Shown: piece by piece, positions 28,781 through 37,891 of the stretch
Layout: each line of letters starts with the position of its first letter
How positions within the stretch are numbered: position 1 is the first letter of the stretch
Source of the DNA: an uncultured Bartonella sp.
Lineage (GTDB): Bacteria > Pseudomonadota > Alphaproteobacteria > Rhizobiales > Rhizobiaceae
Reading direction: 5' to 3'
Length of the DNA stretch: 64,000 nucleotides
Assembly (NCBI RefSeq): GCF_946479275.1
Contig: NZ_CAMLFE010000005.1
Span: forward strand, 1 to 64,000
Notes under the pieces: model-generated
Databases searched by the model: none
Seen by the model: the letters and a program-made list of their open reading frames with translations, nothing else
What the model was told of the DNA's origin: nothing
Translations under genes and position numbers: made by a program

Positions 28781-29674
28781 ATGTTTCAGTTGGCTCATAT
28801 ATCCGACATTCATTTGTCGCCGCTGCCTACCCCTCGTCTCTACGAGCTTATGGGCAAGCGTTTAACCGGTTATATAAACTGGAAGAAAAACCGCACCAGC
28901 GAAATGGGAAGGCAAACGCTTGACGCTTTGATGGAAAGTATCAAACAGAAGCAAGCCGACCACCTCGTTATTTCCGGTGATCTCGTCAATCTTTCTTTGC
29001 CACGGGAATTTGCTCGTGCCAAAGATTGGCTTGTGGCGCAAGGCCCTGCAAGCGATATCTCACTTACATTCGGCAACCACGATGCCTATGTCGGGGGCGC
29101 GTTCAAAAAAGCTTGCAAAACCTTCCGCCCCTGGATTACCAGTGAGGAAGCCCATGCTTGGAGTGCTGTTTTCCCCTATATGCGCATTCGCGGCCAAGTT
29201 GCCATTATTGCAGTTTCTTCGGCAATAGCCACGCCACCTTTTTTTGCGACCGGCCGTTTCGACAGCGCGCAAGCCTATCATCTGGCCGACCTTTTACGCG
29301 AAGCCAAGGAACGCAATCTTTTCAGGGTGGTGATGATTCATCATCCGCCATATAAGAATGCAACCTATTGGTATAAAAAATTATGGGGTATTGAACGTTT
29401 CCAGCGCGTCATTAAGCAACATGGTGCCGAGCTTATTCTTCACGGTCATACCCATGTTCCGTCTCTTGAACATATAGATGGTAAAGAACGTGATGTGCCG
29501 GTGGTTGGTGTTGCTTCTGCCTCGCAAGCATTCGGGGGCAAAAAACCGCCTGCCAATTACAATTGGTTTACAATTGACGGTGACTGCGAGAGTTGGCATT
29601 GCGCTCTTGAGCGTTATACGGTGGTAAACAGCGAAAACGACATCAATTGCACAGAAAATATCCCGCTTTTTTAA
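28781..29674 (+). CDS. Metallophosphoesterase
   Basis: A 297-residue calcineurin-like phosphoesterase. I take the second ATG (28781, MFQLAHISDIHLS) as the start because homologues begin just before the DxH motif; an ATG 12 bases upstream is also possible. All metal-binding motifs are present: DIH at about 9-11, GDLVN at about 69-73, GNHD at about 101-104, H in MIHHPPY at about 184-186, and GHTHVPS at about 222-228. It is a cytoplasmic hydrolase of unknown substrate, possibly a cyclic nucleotide, lipid or nucleotide. The T-rich region upstream contains the promoter. It converges on leuA. Confidence 0.92.
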   Translation: MFQLAHISDIHLSPLPTPRLYELMGKRLTGYINWKKNRTSEMGRQTLDALMESIKQKQADHLVISGDLVNLSLPREFARAKDWLVAQGPASDISLTFGNHDAYVGGAFKKACKTFRPWITSEEAHAWSAVFPYMRIRGQVAIIAVSSAIATPPFFATGRFDSAQAYHLADLLREAKERNLFRVVMIHHPPYKNATYWYKKLWGIERFQRVIKQHGAELILHGHTHVPSLEHIDGKERDVPVVGVASASQAFGGKKPPANYNWFTIDGDCESWHCALERYTVVNSENDINCTENIPLF

Positions 29675-29854
29675 AAGCGAAGATAAAAATATCAGCGTTT
29701 CATTTGTTCGCAACGCGCTTCTCTAAAAAATATGAAATTATAAGGTTCGTTGACATCAAAAATCGGGCTTAGTGTTTTCCACCTCACCCGATCTTCAAAT
29801 TTTTAGCAGTCGGATTTGAAGGCTTATAAAAAACCTTCCGCTTTATTAAAAAGC

Positions 29855-31552
29855 TTAGCGTTCCAACCGGTTTACTGCCGAAACAATGGCATCAAGCGAT
29901 GCGGTTGCGATATTTTCATCAATGGCAACACCGAAGATTTTGCCTTCCGGATAGGCTATTTCCATATAGCAAATGGCTTTGGCATCCGAACCGCGTTGCA
30001 ATGAATGTTCCGAATAATCGACAACCGAAAGTTTTTCGTTCAGATATTTGGAAAAAGCGTCGATAAAGCCATCAACCAGACCGGTACCCATTCCTTTAAT
30101 GGTTTGTTCTTTTCCATGATCGGTAATTGTTGCCGTCACATTAATGCGTCCTTTTTCATTCGGATCTGCTTTGGTTTTATAATCGACAAAGCCGAAGCGC
30201 CCATTATTCTGTTTGACATAAGTTTTGACAAACTCGTCATAAATCCGCTTGGAAGGCAGTTCCTTGCCTTCTTTATCGGTAATGTGCTGGATGACATCAC
30301 GAAATTCGATTTGCAGGGCGCGTGGCAAATTAAGGCCGTAATCGGATTGCAGAATATAGGCGATTCCACCTTTGCCCGACTGCGAATTGATGCGGATAAT
30401 GGCTTCATAACTTCTGCCGACATCTTGCGGATCAATTGGCAGATAAGGCACTTCCCACAAAGTCTTGTTCGACTTTTTCATTGCCTTCATGCCTTTATTG
30501 ATCGCATCCTGATGCGACCCCGAAAAAGCAGTATAGACCAATTCACCAACATAGGGGTGGCGTTCCGGAATTTTGAGCTGATTGCAATATTCGTAAACTT
30601 CCTTGATCTTTTCGATATCCGAACAGTCAAGTTCAGGATCCACCCCTTGAGTAAACATATTCAACGCAAGTGCGACAACATCGACATTACCTGTCCGCTC
30701 ACCATTGCCAAAAAGTGTCCCTTCAACGCGGTCGGCACCGGCAAGCAGACCCAACTCAGCGGCCGCAATTCCGCAACCACGGTCATTATGCGGGTGCAAG
30801 GAAATCAGAACGCTGTCACGGCGGTCAATATTGCGTCCCATCCATTCGATCTCGTCGGCATAAATATTGGGCGTCGACATTTCCACGGTCGAAGGCAGGT
30901 TCAAAATCATTTTGTTGTCAGGCGTCGGATTGACAATTTCGATCACTGCATTCGAAATTTCCAGTGCGACTTCAAGTTCGGTTCCGGTAAAACTTTCCGG
31001 CGAATATTCAAAACGGTAATGTTTACCGGCTTTTGCAGCCATATCCATGACCATTTTTGCCGCATCGGTTGCTATTTTCTTGATACCGGCAACATCTTTG
31101 CCAAACACCACCCGTCGCTGCAATTCGCTTGTCGAATTATAAAAATGCACAATCGGATGGTTGGCGCCCTCCAATGCCTCGAATGTACGGGTAATCAATT
31201 CCGGACGACATTGCACCAGCACCTGCAAGCTTACATTTTCCGGAACATTGCCCTGTTCGATACACCAGCGCGCAAAGTCAAAATCGGTTTGCGAGGCTGA
31301 TGGGAAACCTATCTCTATTTCCGGAAAGCCCATTTCAAGAAGCATGCGGAACATTCGCTCCTTGCGGTCTTGCCCCATAGGGTCAATCAAAGCCTGATTG
31401 CCATCGCGCAGATCCACCGAACACCAGATTGGCGCCTTTTCAATACGCTTATCGGGCCACGTGCGGTCTTTCAATGAAACTTGCGGGTAAGGTTGATATT
31501 TTTGCGATGCTGTCGGCATGCCTTTTTGTGAAAATTCGGGTGAAATACTCAT
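29855..31552 (-). CDS. leuA: 2-isopropylmalate synthase (long type)
   Basis: A 565-residue enzyme for the first committed step of leucine synthesis: 3-methyl-2-oxobutanoate + acetyl-CoA to 2-isopropylmalate. The opening KYQPYPQVSLKDRTWPDKRIEKAP identifies the LeuA type 2 group also found in actinobacteria. The TIM-barrel domain has DLRDGNQALIDPM at about 47-59 with metal-binding Asp, and the HxH motif in SLHPHNDRG at about 251-259. The C-terminal 120 residues are the LeuA dimer regulatory domain (GRFGFVDY.., GMGTGLVDGFIDAF), which senses leucine. It is monocistronic with a leader of unusual structure. Confidence 0.96.
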   Translation of the reverse strand: MSISPEFSQKGMPTASQKYQPYPQVSLKDRTWPDKRIEKAPIWCSVDLRDGNQALIDPMGQDRKERMFRMLLEMGFPEIEIGFPSASQTDFDFARWCIEQGNVPENVSLQVLVQCRPELITRTFEALEGANHPIVHFYNSTSELQRRVVFGKDVAGIKKIATDAAKMVMDMAAKAGKHYRFEYSPESFTGTELEVALEISNAVIEIVNPTPDNKMILNLPSTVEMSTPNIYADEIEWMGRNIDRRDSVLISLHPHNDRGCGIAAAELGLLAGADRVEGTLFGNGERTGNVDVVALALNMFTQGVDPELDCSDIEKIKEVYEYCNQLKIPERHPYVGELVYTAFSGSHQDAINKGMKAMKKSNKTLWEVPYLPIDPQDVGRSYEAIIRINSQSGKGGIAYILQSDYGLNLPRALQIEFRDVIQHITDKEGKELPSKRIYDEFVKTYVKQNNGRFGFVDYKTKADPNEKGRINVTATITDHGKEQTIKGMGTGLVDGFIDAFSKYLNEKLSVVDYSEHSLQRGSDAKAICYMEIAYPEGKIFGVAIDENIATASLDAIVSAVNRLER

Positions 31553-31689
31553 AGTTTATGCTCGTCTGAAACACCGGTGACCGGTTGATATTTTAAAATG
31601 AAGATTGTTGAAGAGGAGCATTTACGCCGGCGGGAAACGACCGCCGGGCGCCCCTCACCGGCCCCGGCAGTCGCTCATAAGCCCGAGAA

Positions 31690-31775
31690 GAAGCAAGTTT
31701 GATGGCAAAGCAAAAAAGCCCGCATCCGTGACGCGGCAAAAATCAAACAGCTTTTGTGAATCAAACTTTTCCATG
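31690..31775 (-). promoter_or_regulatory. Candidate leuA leader with terminator and pairing arms
   Basis: On the minus strand, 160-185 bases upstream of leuA, CCGCGTC-ACG-GATGCGG followed by GC and TTTTTT (31712-31737) is an intrinsic terminator. It is flanked by complementary arms AGTTTGAT (31760-31767) and ATCAAACT (31696-31703); a second GTTTGAT copy (31742-31748) could pair with the same 3' arm. A short frame, MRAFLLCHQTCFFSGL, overlaps the region. Further down a GC-rich hairpin lies at about 31626-31651. The arrangement suggests attenuation, but the regulatory signal is not proven. Confidence 0.5.
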
Positions 31776-31800
31776 GCCGAAAATATGACATAGCTTTTTT

Positions 31801-32171
31801 TCAAGCGCAACCCGTTTTATAAATCAGGCACAGGCTCTTCATCAAAGCCTTGATAATTCTCGTCTCAATAGCTTTGGCATCCTTATTCGGGTGTCGAGCT
31901 TTTTGCAATCTCAGCTCGCATTCACAGGCGTGACGCTTGTTAACAGTCACGCCCATGAGAATTTAAAAGCTCTGAAAATTCTTTTCGTGACAAGCTTTGT
32001 TACCCTTAGTCAGGGTGATTACACTTTTCTTGACATCTCGCGTTTGGTAATCAAGGCTTTGTCGGCGTTTATCGAAAAGTTCTGCCCACGCGGCTTCAAA
32101 GCCGGACGATTGACCTTATTGAAAAGCCTCGTCACACTTTTTTCAAAGGCGCGAAAAGCCCTGCAACTTTT
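31801..32171. other. Gap between leuA leader and NUDIX gene
   Basis: About 370 bases without a credible gene. It includes the degenerate repeat at 32072-32177, described separately, and presumably the leuA promoter near 31780-31850. Confidence 0.4.
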
Positions 32172-32177
32172 TCAAAG
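32072..32177 (+). repeat. Degenerate repeat reaching into the NUDIX gene end, about 30-bp unit
   Basis: Three related units share the ends GAAAAG...TTCAAAG: 32072-32101, 32119-32148 and 32149-32177, with an 18-base spacer between the first two. The last unit contains the stop codon of the minus-strand NUDIX gene (32172-32174). Confidence 0.65.
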
Positions 32178-32747
32178 TTTCAAGCGGTGGCGCAGCAAGT
32201 TTATCAGCAGAGCTGTTTTCATGTCGTTGATTTGTCCCTTGTCGTTAAGCTTTATTGCCTCTTCGACAGACATTTCAACAATTTCAAGATTTTCGCCTTC
32301 CTGAACAAGGCCGCCGCCAACAAAATGGTGATCCTGCGGGCGGTAACGCGCTAGATAAAGCCAGAGCTGCTCGGTTGAAAATCCCGGGGTTGTAAAGCCT
32401 TTGAAAACGAGTTCGAGATTATGGATCTGGTAGCCTAATTCCTCTTTTGCCTCGCGCAACATGGTTTCATCGGCCGATTCTTCTTTTTCAATGTGACCGG
32501 CGCAAGCTTCCAGAACATACATGGAACCGGTTGCAAGATAGACAGGCGCACGAAACTGCTTGACAAAAAGCACAGTTTTTCTTTCCCCGTCATAAGGCAG
32601 AACCGCAGCGCCATTACGATTATGGTAGGTTTCGCGCTTCTGAGTTTTCCAAGTGCCGTCCGCATCCTGCTGCTCATAGGAAACGGCTGTCAGTTTCGTC
32701 CAATGATCGGACAAAACAGTTTCTTTCAAATTTCTGATTTTTAACAT
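32172..32747 (-). CDS. NUDIX hydrolase (NudK/ADP-ribose pyrophosphatase-like)
   Basis: A 191-residue hydrolase of nucleotide sugars. The start ATG at 32747 has AGGAG just upstream (directly after the TGA of the previous gene); an ATG at 32759 overlapping that stop as ATGA is the alternative. The NUDIX box lies in LEACAGHIEKEESADETMLREAKEELGY at about 79-106, with AGxxE and REAKEELG. The N-terminus LKETVLSDHWTKL resembles NudK (GDP-mannose pyrophosphatase), and the later GFTTPGFSTEQLWLYLA fits both NudK and ADP-ribose pyrophosphatases. It is the last gene of the trpE(G) operon, after the CDF transporter. Confidence 0.88.
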   Translation of the reverse strand: MLKIRNLKETVLSDHWTKLTAVSYEQQDADGTWKTQKRETYHNRNGAAVLPYDGERKTVLFVKQFRAPVYLATGSMYVLEACAGHIEKEESADETMLREAKEELGYQIHNLELVFKGFTTPGFSTEQLWLYLARYRPQDHHFVGGGLVQEGENLEIVEMSVEEAIKLNDKGQINDMKTALLINLLRHRLKL

Positions 32748-32755
32748 AATGCTCC

Positions 32756-33667
32756 TCATGCAATGGGAACGGCAGTCGTCCCCTTTGGCAGTTTTGCCTC
32801 CTCTTCCGGTTCGATGTGAATAACGATACGTGCATTTTCGACTTCTTTTTTAAGAGCATCTTCGATTCTGTTGCATATATCGTGGGCATCTCCCACCGTC
32901 ATTTTAGAAGGCACCACCAGATGAAATTCGATAAAGGTGACCTGCCCGGCCACACGTGTGCGCAAATCATGCGCTTCAATGGCACCGGCCGCATGGCTTG
33001 AAATAGTGTCTCTGATACGCATCGTCTCTTCCAGCTCGACGCCGACATCCATCAGCCCTTGTACCGAATTGTTGATAACTTTCCACCCTTGCCAGAGAAT
33101 ATTCAAGGCCACAATAATGGCAAGCACAGGATCAAGAATGGCCCACCCTGTCAGGATCGCCGCAATAAGACCGGCAAGCACGCCAAAAGAGGTAAAAACA
33201 TCGGTCATCAAATGCATACCATCAGCTTTCAATGCCGGTGAATGCGAAATTTTGCCCTGCTTTATCAGAATGAGAGCCCAGATCGCATTGATGGCACTCG
33301 CTGCAAGGTTGATCGCCAGCCCATATCCGGGTTGTTCGGGCAAATGGCTGGATGTCAGTAAAGGCCATGATTCACGCAAGATCATGATGGCTGCGACAAA
33401 AATCATTGCACCTTCAAGAATTGCCGAAAAATATTCTGCCTTGGTGTGGCCGAACGGGTGATCATTATCGGCCGGTTTCATGCTGATGATAATAGCGATA
33501 TAAGCGGCAATTGCCGCAATGACATTGACAATCGATTCCAGTGCATCCGAATAGAGAGCCACCGAACCGGTTACATAATAAGCGAAATATTTGAGTGCAA
33601 AAACAACAATGGCAACAGGGATAGACCATATTGCCAATTGTTTCAGCCTTGAATCCGCATCTGTCAT
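32756..33667 (-). CDS. Cation diffusion facilitator transporter
   Basis: A 303-residue inner-membrane metal exporter (Zn/Fe/Mn type). I use the ATG at 33667, which overlaps the trpE(G) stop as ATGA and has AGAAAG 7 bases upstream; an ATG two codons earlier is possible. Six helices are predicted. [11 protein letters not shown] at about 38-48 and [12 protein letters not shown] carry the intramembrane metal site (Asp residues of helix II and the HxxxD of helix V). The [13 protein letters not shown] motif between helices II and III is typical. The C-terminal cytoplasmic domain ([29 protein letters not shown]) is intact. The link with trpE(G) is by transcription only. Confidence 0.93.
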   Translation of the reverse strand: MTDADSRLKQLAIWSIPVAIVVFALKYFAYYVTGSVALYSDALESIVNVIAAIAAYIAIIISMKPADNDHPFGHTKAEYFSAILEGAMIFVAAIMILRESWPLLTSSHLPEQPGYGLAINLAASAINAIWALILIKQGKISHSPALKADGMHLMTDVFTSFGVLAGLIAAILTGWAILDPVLAIIVALNILWQGWKVINNSVQGLMDVGVELEETMRIRDTISSHAAGAIEAHDLRTRVAGQVTFIEFHLVVPSKMTVGDAHDICNRIEDALKKEVENARIVIHIEPEEEAKLPKGTTAVPIA

Positions 33668-35844
33668 TGCCATGCTTTCTTGACTAATTTTGAAACGACA
33701 TTTTCAATGATTGCCATACCGACATTGCCACCAAGACTCATAATTGATTCAGGATGGAACTGGACAGCTGCAATCGGCAGGCTTTTATGCTCGATTGCCA
33801 TAATAACACCATCTGCGGTTTCGGCTGTCACATCGAATTCGGCAGGCAAACGGCTTGGATCGGCAAAAATCGAATGATAGCGGCCGACAGTTATTTCTTT
33901 TGGCAGATCCTTAAACAACAAGCTTTTGCCAATGATATGGATGCGTGAGGGTTTGCCATGCATCGGTTTATCAAGCACACGAAGGCTTCCACCGAAAGCT
34001 TCGGTCAAAGCTTGCAGCCCCAGACAAACGCCGAAAATCGGAATTTTATGCGCCCTTGCTTTATTGATTGTGTCTTCACAATTGAAATCTTTCGGCGTTC
34101 CCGGCCCCGGTGATAAAACAACGAGATCGGGATTGACCGTTTCAAACACTTTTTCATCGACAGGGCTTCTTACCGTTGTCACTTTCGCGCCTGTCTCACG
34201 GAAATAATTGGCAAGCGTGTGGACAAATGAATCTTCATGGTCGACAAGCAGGATATTAACACCCGTGCCGGGCTTTTCTTTTTCCTGCCTTACGGCTTTC
34301 GGTAACGGTTTTGCGCTATCACGAATAGCAGCAATCATGGCAGACGCTTTCAATTCTGTCTCTTTTTCTTCGTCTTCCGGATTGGAATCGTAAAGCAAAG
34401 TTGCGCCTGCTCTCACCGATGCCACGCCATCCTTGATGCGCACGGTGCGAAGTGTTAGCCCCGTATTCATGTCACCATTAAAGAAAATCATGCCGATAGC
34501 GCCGGCATACCATGCACGCACACTTCTTTCATGATTTTCGATAAAGCGCATTGCCCACAATTTCGGTGCACCGGTCACAGTCACTGCCCATGCATGAGAC
34601 AAAAAAGCATCGAACGCATCAAGGCCATTCCGCAAGCGTCCCTCAATATGATCAACTGTGTGAATAAGGCGCGAATACATTTCAATTTGCCGACGCCCGA
34701 TGACCCTGACCGAACCAGGTTCGCAAACGCGACTTTTGTCATTGCGGTCAACATCCGAGCACATAGTCAATTCCGATTCATCCTTTTTGGAATTGAGCAA
34801 TGTCAAAATCTGCTCGGAATCGGCAATGGCATCCTGTCCGCGTTTGATTGTTCCGGAAATCGGGCAGGTTTCAACCCGTCTTCCGGTTACGCGAACATAC
34901 ATTTCGGGCGAAGCACCGACGAGATATTCCTCTTGCCCGAGATTGATAAAAAATGAATAAGGCGAAGGGTTGGTGAGTTTCAGCCTTTTGCTGATTGCCG
35001 AAGGGCTTGCCGGACAAGGCTCGTAGAATGTCTGCCCCGGTACCACCTCGAAAAGATCGCCGCGTTTGAAACTTTCCTTGGCTTCTCTTACCAAAGCGGC
35101 ATATTCGCCCTTTTTGTGATCGCCTTTTTGCGGAATATTTTTTGCCGCCTTGAACGGTTGTTCAGCTGTTTTGCGGCTTAAACCGGCAGTCGATTTATCG
35201 GAAAAAGAAAAGTCGTAATTTTCTATCCATGCGCGTGCCGAATAATGGTCAACAATGAGAATGGAATCAGGCAAGTAAAGCACCAGATCACGCTGGTCTT
35301 CAGGCCGTTTGATTCTGAATTCGATGGGTTCGAACTGGAAGGCAAGGTCATAACCGAAGGCTCCATAAAGCCCGAGGCTCTGGTCTTCTGAAGAATGAAA
35401 AATATCGCATATTGCGCGCAACAAAGAAAAAACCGATGGCATACGGGAGCGTTCTTCCTCGCTGAAGACGCGCCCCGGTTTTTTAACCGTAAGTGTCAAT
35501 TTGTCGGCGGTGCGTTCGGTTGTTTCCACGCAGTCAAGTACCTCAAGGCTCGGCTCGATCATATCAAGGATGACTTTGCCCCGCTCGTTCAGCGCCTCGA
35601 TTTTCATCACCCGCCCACGCGACGTGATGGCAATTGGCGGGTCGATAATGCCCGAATCCCACCGCGTATAACGCCCCGGATATTCATAGTTTGAAGAAAA
35701 AATAGCGCCGCGGCGGCTATCAAGTGCTTCGACCATTTTGTCGATTGCGCCTTCATAGCCAATATCCTCGCACGAACGGTGAACCTTTATGTCCCCTTTC
35801 GTGAGATATTCAAAAGTTTTTCCACCAACCATGTTTTTATCCAT
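33664..35844 (-). CDS. trpE(G): Anthranilate synthase, fused TrpE-TrpG
   Basis: A 726-residue fusion that makes anthranilate from chorismate and glutamine, first step of tryptophan synthesis. The ATG at 35844 is preferred because GGAG lies 7 bases upstream; a GTG at 35877 also opens the frame. Residues 1-520 are the TrpE part, with [47 protein letters not shown] and the chorismate-binding [23 protein letters not shown]. From about 535 the TrpG glutaminase follows, with [17 protein letters not shown], the nucleophile Cys in [10 protein letters not shown] and the His-Glu of VQFHPESI. Fusion is normal in rhizobia and relatives. It is controlled by the trpL leader upstream. Confidence 0.97.
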   Translation of the reverse strand: MDKNMVGGKTFEYLTKGDIKVHRSCEDIGYEGAIDKMVEALDSRRGAIFSSNYEYPGRYTRWDSGIIDPPIAITSRGRVMKIEALNERGKVILDMIEPSLEVLDCVETTERTADKLTLTVKKPGRVFSEEERSRMPSVFSLLRAICDIFHSSEDQSLGLYGAFGYDLAFQFEPIEFRIKRPEDQRDLVLYLPDSILIVDHYSARAWIENYDFSFSDKSTAGLSRKTAEQPFKAAKNIPQKGDHKKGEYAALVREAKESFKRGDLFEVVPGQTFYEPCPASPSAISKRLKLTNPSPYSFFINLGQEEYLVGASPEMYVRVTGRRVETCPISGTIKRGQDAIADSEQILTLLNSKKDESELTMCSDVDRNDKSRVCEPGSVRVIGRRQIEMYSRLIHTVDHIEGRLRNGLDAFDAFLSHAWAVTVTGAPKLWAMRFIENHERSVRAWYAGAIGMIFFNGDMNTGLTLRTVRIKDGVASVRAGATLLYDSNPEDEEKETELKASAMIAAIRDSAKPLPKAVRQEKEKPGTGVNILLVDHEDSFVHTLANYFRETGAKVTTVRSPVDEKVFETVNPDLVVLSPGPGTPKDFNCEDTINKARAHKIPIFGVCLGLQALTEAFGGSLRVLDKPMHGKPSRIHIIGKSLLFKDLPKEITVGRYHSIFADPSRLPAEFDVTAETADGVIMAIEHKSLPIAAVQFHPESIMSLGGNVGMAIIENVVSKLVKKAWQ

Positions 35845-35892
35845 TTTTAAACTCCGCTCTGTTTTTAAGGTCACCACCGGAACGGAGTATAT

Positions 35893-35925
35893 AAAAAAGG
35901 CCGCCCGGTTTTTTCCGTCGCGACC
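35893..35925 (-). terminator. trp attenuator terminator
   Basis: On the minus strand, GGTCGC-GA-CGG, a loop of A residues, and CCGGGCGGCC form a stem with a two-base bulge followed by TTTTTT. It lies 36 bases after the trpL stop and about 50 bases before trpE(G), the right place for a Trp-leader attenuator. Confidence 0.85.
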
Positions 35926-35960
35926 TTGTCTTGAATTTTACGCACAAGCAATCAGGGCCG

Positions 35961-36008
35961 CTAGAAGCAACCCCACCACCAGATCATAAATGTGCGTTTA
36001 TTGTTCAT
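35961..36008 (-). CDS. trpL: Tryptophan leader peptide
   Basis: A 15-residue peptide, MNNKRTFMIWWWGCF, from ATG at 36008 to TAG at 35961. Three consecutive Trp codons make ribosome stalling sensitive to charged tRNA-Trp, and the attenuator terminator follows. The peptide is of the same type as the trpL of Sinorhizobium and Agrobacterium (a short peptide with WWW), where the leader also gives a trans-acting small RNA and peptide. No Shine-Dalgarno sequence is present, and a promoter is placed so that transcription would start at or next to the A of the ATG. Confidence 0.93.
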   Translation of the reverse strand: MNNKRTFMIWWWGCF

Positions 36009-36016
36009 AAAAATGC

Positions 36017-36044
36017 TTTTAACCTGTCCGCCATATCAAGGCAA
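36017..36044 (-). promoter_or_regulatory. Promoter of trpL-trpE(G)
   Basis: On the minus strand a -35 element TTGCCT (36039-36044), a 16-base spacer and a -10 element TTAAAA (36017-36022) lie 8 bases before the trpL ATG, so the transcript should be leaderless or nearly so. Confidence 0.6.
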
Positions 36045-36520
36045 CAGAAATCGTCATCATGAAAAACGTAACTCCTACAACCGAAGCGGGCATAATGATT
36101 TTCTTGTCGCTCGCACCCGTTTGTCGTAATTGACACGAAAAAACACTCCAACATTCAAAACATAATGCTGCCGAAAAACGTGTTTTGAAACGTCCTTAGC
36201 CTACCCGACAAACGTTTCCAACACCGCTTTCCAAACTTGCCCATTCGTTTTCAAGCCTCTTATTATAGTCAAATAGAGTTTTAATAAACAAAAATTCTTA
36301 CTTTGTGTTTTTTACAAAAAAATTCCTCAAAAAAATTTTTAATGTTTAACTCTGATTTTTATTCAGCTAAACGAGAGATCCTAAATTTTTCATGATTTTT
36401 TTCGAATATAAAAAATTGATTCGTTTTTCAGTTTCCAGTTAAACACTTGAAAAGCAGAAATTCTAAAAGTTATAAACTTGAATATACTCACTATTAGAAC
36501 AATAGAACAATGTATTGAAA
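36045..36520. other. AT-rich gap between trpL and the small RNA
   Basis: About 475 bases, very AT-rich at 36270-36520, with no gene or clear hairpin apart from the sRNA terminator at its right edge. Confidence 0.45.
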
Positions 36521-36523
36521 ATA

Positions 36524-36657
36524 AAAGAAAAGTCCGGGCATTGGGAACCCGGACTTTTCTCCCCCTCTTAAGAAAGGGGGCACAGGTGTAGGAAATAGCG
36601 GGGGACCTAAACACCTGTCGCCTGCACTGTGAGAACTGAAGTTCTGTTGTGCGGCAC
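36524..36657 (-). ncRNA. Structured small RNA of unknown family
   Basis: About 130 bases on the minus strand, defined by a promoter at 36663-36690 and a terminator at 36527-36559. It folds by eye into four hairpins in order: ACTGTG...CACAGT around AGAACT/AGTTCT; ACAGGTGT (36611-36618) with ACACCTGT (36582-36589) around a loop that contains GGTCCCCCGC; CCCCCT/AGGGGG (36561-36580); and the terminator. The C-rich loop could bind ribosome binding sites. It does not show the 4.5S, 6S, tmRNA or RNase P signatures, and I cannot assign it to a known alphaproteobacterial sRNA family. It lies just after rsm22 on the same strand. Confidence 0.75.
36527..36559 (-). terminator. Terminator of the small RNA
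   Basis: A perfect 12-bp stem (GAAAAGTCCGGG at 36527-36538 with CCCGGACTTTTC at 36548-36559) is followed on the minus strand by a T-rich stretch. Confidence 0.9.
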
Positions 36658-36662
36658 AGTCG

Positions 36663-36690
36663 AATATAGGTGAGGGTTTATAATAGTCAA
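36663..36690 (-). promoter_or_regulatory. Promoter of the small RNA
   Basis: On the minus strand TTGACT (36685-36690), 16 bases, TATATT (36663-36668); the expected start of transcription is near 36655-36660. This is the best sigma-70-type promoter in the window. Confidence 0.75.
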
Positions 36691-36712
36691 TGAAAATCCA
36701 CAACCTTAGGTT

Positions 36713-37777
36713 TTATATTTTCAGACTGTCGCCCCAATCCGAACGGCGCATCACAGCATAATTTTTTTTGTCTTTGCGCGTGGAAGTGGCAGCTTCCTTT
36801 CGCCCTGCAGGGGTGCAAAGGTAGCAGCTTATTTTGCCGCTCGAGCGTAGAGGTCGTGAAAGGATGCGACAATATTGCACATCAGGTTTGTTATGCGAAA
36901 GCGCGAGATAACAGAATTTTTCATCTTCAAACGGAACAACAGCCTGTTTGGCAAGCCGGTGAGTGCGTGAGCGTTCGACTCTCACCGAAAAGTGACACCA
37001 GTCTGGCGGCACAATTGGGCAAGCCAATTCATGCGGACAAGGTGCGACAATATGGGCACCGACGGAAATAAGCCGGTCGCGTGCGGCATTAAGTCTTTTA
37101 AAGCCGGCAGGCGTGCCGGGTTCAACCAGCAAAAGTATGCCGCCAGTTTTTCCCCATAGACGATCGACAAGAACAGTCCGGTTTTTTTCATCCAATTCGT
37201 CAAGCAAATAACTTGCTGTTACCAGATCGGCATGAGGAAGTGTATCAGGGACAAACGACAGGATATCCGCTTGTTGCCAATTTGAAATTATTTTTCTCTT
37301 TGAAGCTTCACCCGCTTTTTCGCCTTCCCCCTTTTCAAAAGAGCCTCCCTCTTCACAAAAAAGGTCGGGGCACGCCGCAGGCATCGTGCTACATTTGGAA
37401 AAAAGTGCCTTGCCGATAGCGATAATATCACTGCTTTGTTCAACGAGCGTTGCATTTTTAAGTGCGGGAAAAAGCTTCGCGGCTGCAAAAACCGCCGTTC
37501 CTGGACCAGCGCCGACATCAAGCTGACTTGACGGTGAAAAGGACGGTAAAATATTCTGAACTTGTTGGAGTGCCGAAAACACGGCGGCATAAGTTGCCGG
37601 AAAACGCGCAGCAACATAACCCAAAGCCGCATTTTTGTTATCAATATGCATTTTCCCGTCGACTACTTCATCACGATAACGTTTGGTAAGCCGGCTTGAA
37701 GCTTTTTCAAGGTTAGACGTATTTGTCGTTTGCAAAATTTCGTCGAGCGCGCTTTTCAATTGAGCGGGAAGTTGCAT
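36713..37777 (-). CDS. Rsm22-family ribosomal small subunit methyltransferase-like protein
   Basis: A 354-residue protein of the Rsm22 family (mitochondrial ribosome small-subunit assembly factor in eukaryotes, proposed rRNA methyltransferase). The N-terminal helix region (LKSALDEILQ..ASSRLTKRYRDEVVDGKM) and AALGYVAARFPATYAAVFSAL are family hallmarks. The S-adenosylmethionine loop is LDVGAGPGTAVFAA at about 82-95, and DLVTASYLLDELDE follows at about 182-195. The C-terminal half contains CPHELACPIVPPDWCHFSVRVERS, whose Cys residues in this family may bind an Fe-S cluster. It is monocistronic, and the small RNA promoter overlaps its 3' flank. Confidence 0.88.
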   Translation of the reverse strand: MQLPAQLKSALDEILQTTNTSNLEKASSRLTKRYRDEVVDGKMHIDNKNAALGYVAARFPATYAAVFSALQQVQNILPSFSPSSQLDVGAGPGTAVFAAAKLFPALKNATLVEQSSDIIAIGKALFSKCSTMPAACPDLFCEEGGSFEKGEGEKAGEASKRKIISNWQQADILSFVPDTLPHADLVTASYLLDELDEKNRTVLVDRLWGKTGGILLLVEPGTPAGFKRLNAARDRLISVGAHIVAPCPHELACPIVPPDWCHFSVRVERSRTHRLAKQAVVPFEDEKFCYLALSHNKPDVQYCRILSRPLRSSGKISCYLCTPAGRKEAATSTRKDKKNYAVMRRSDWGDSLKI

Positions 37778-37891
37778 CGTGCGATTCCAATATAAAGGCT
37801 TTTCTTGTGAACCTTATTTCATTCTTTGTTGAAATAGTCTAACCCCGTCCTTAAGCTGGATGATTGTGTAATCATGGAGTAGCCCGAAACT

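Noticed and set aside
30005-31300. Plus-strand frame of 431 codons opposite leuA
   Set aside because: Long only because it mirrors the codon pattern of leuA; no known domain.
36524-36657. Identity of the small RNA as 6S, 4.5S or tmRNA
   Set aside because: It lacks the 6S central bubble, the GGTCAGGTCCGGAAGGAAGC loop of 4.5S and the tRNA-like end of tmRNA.
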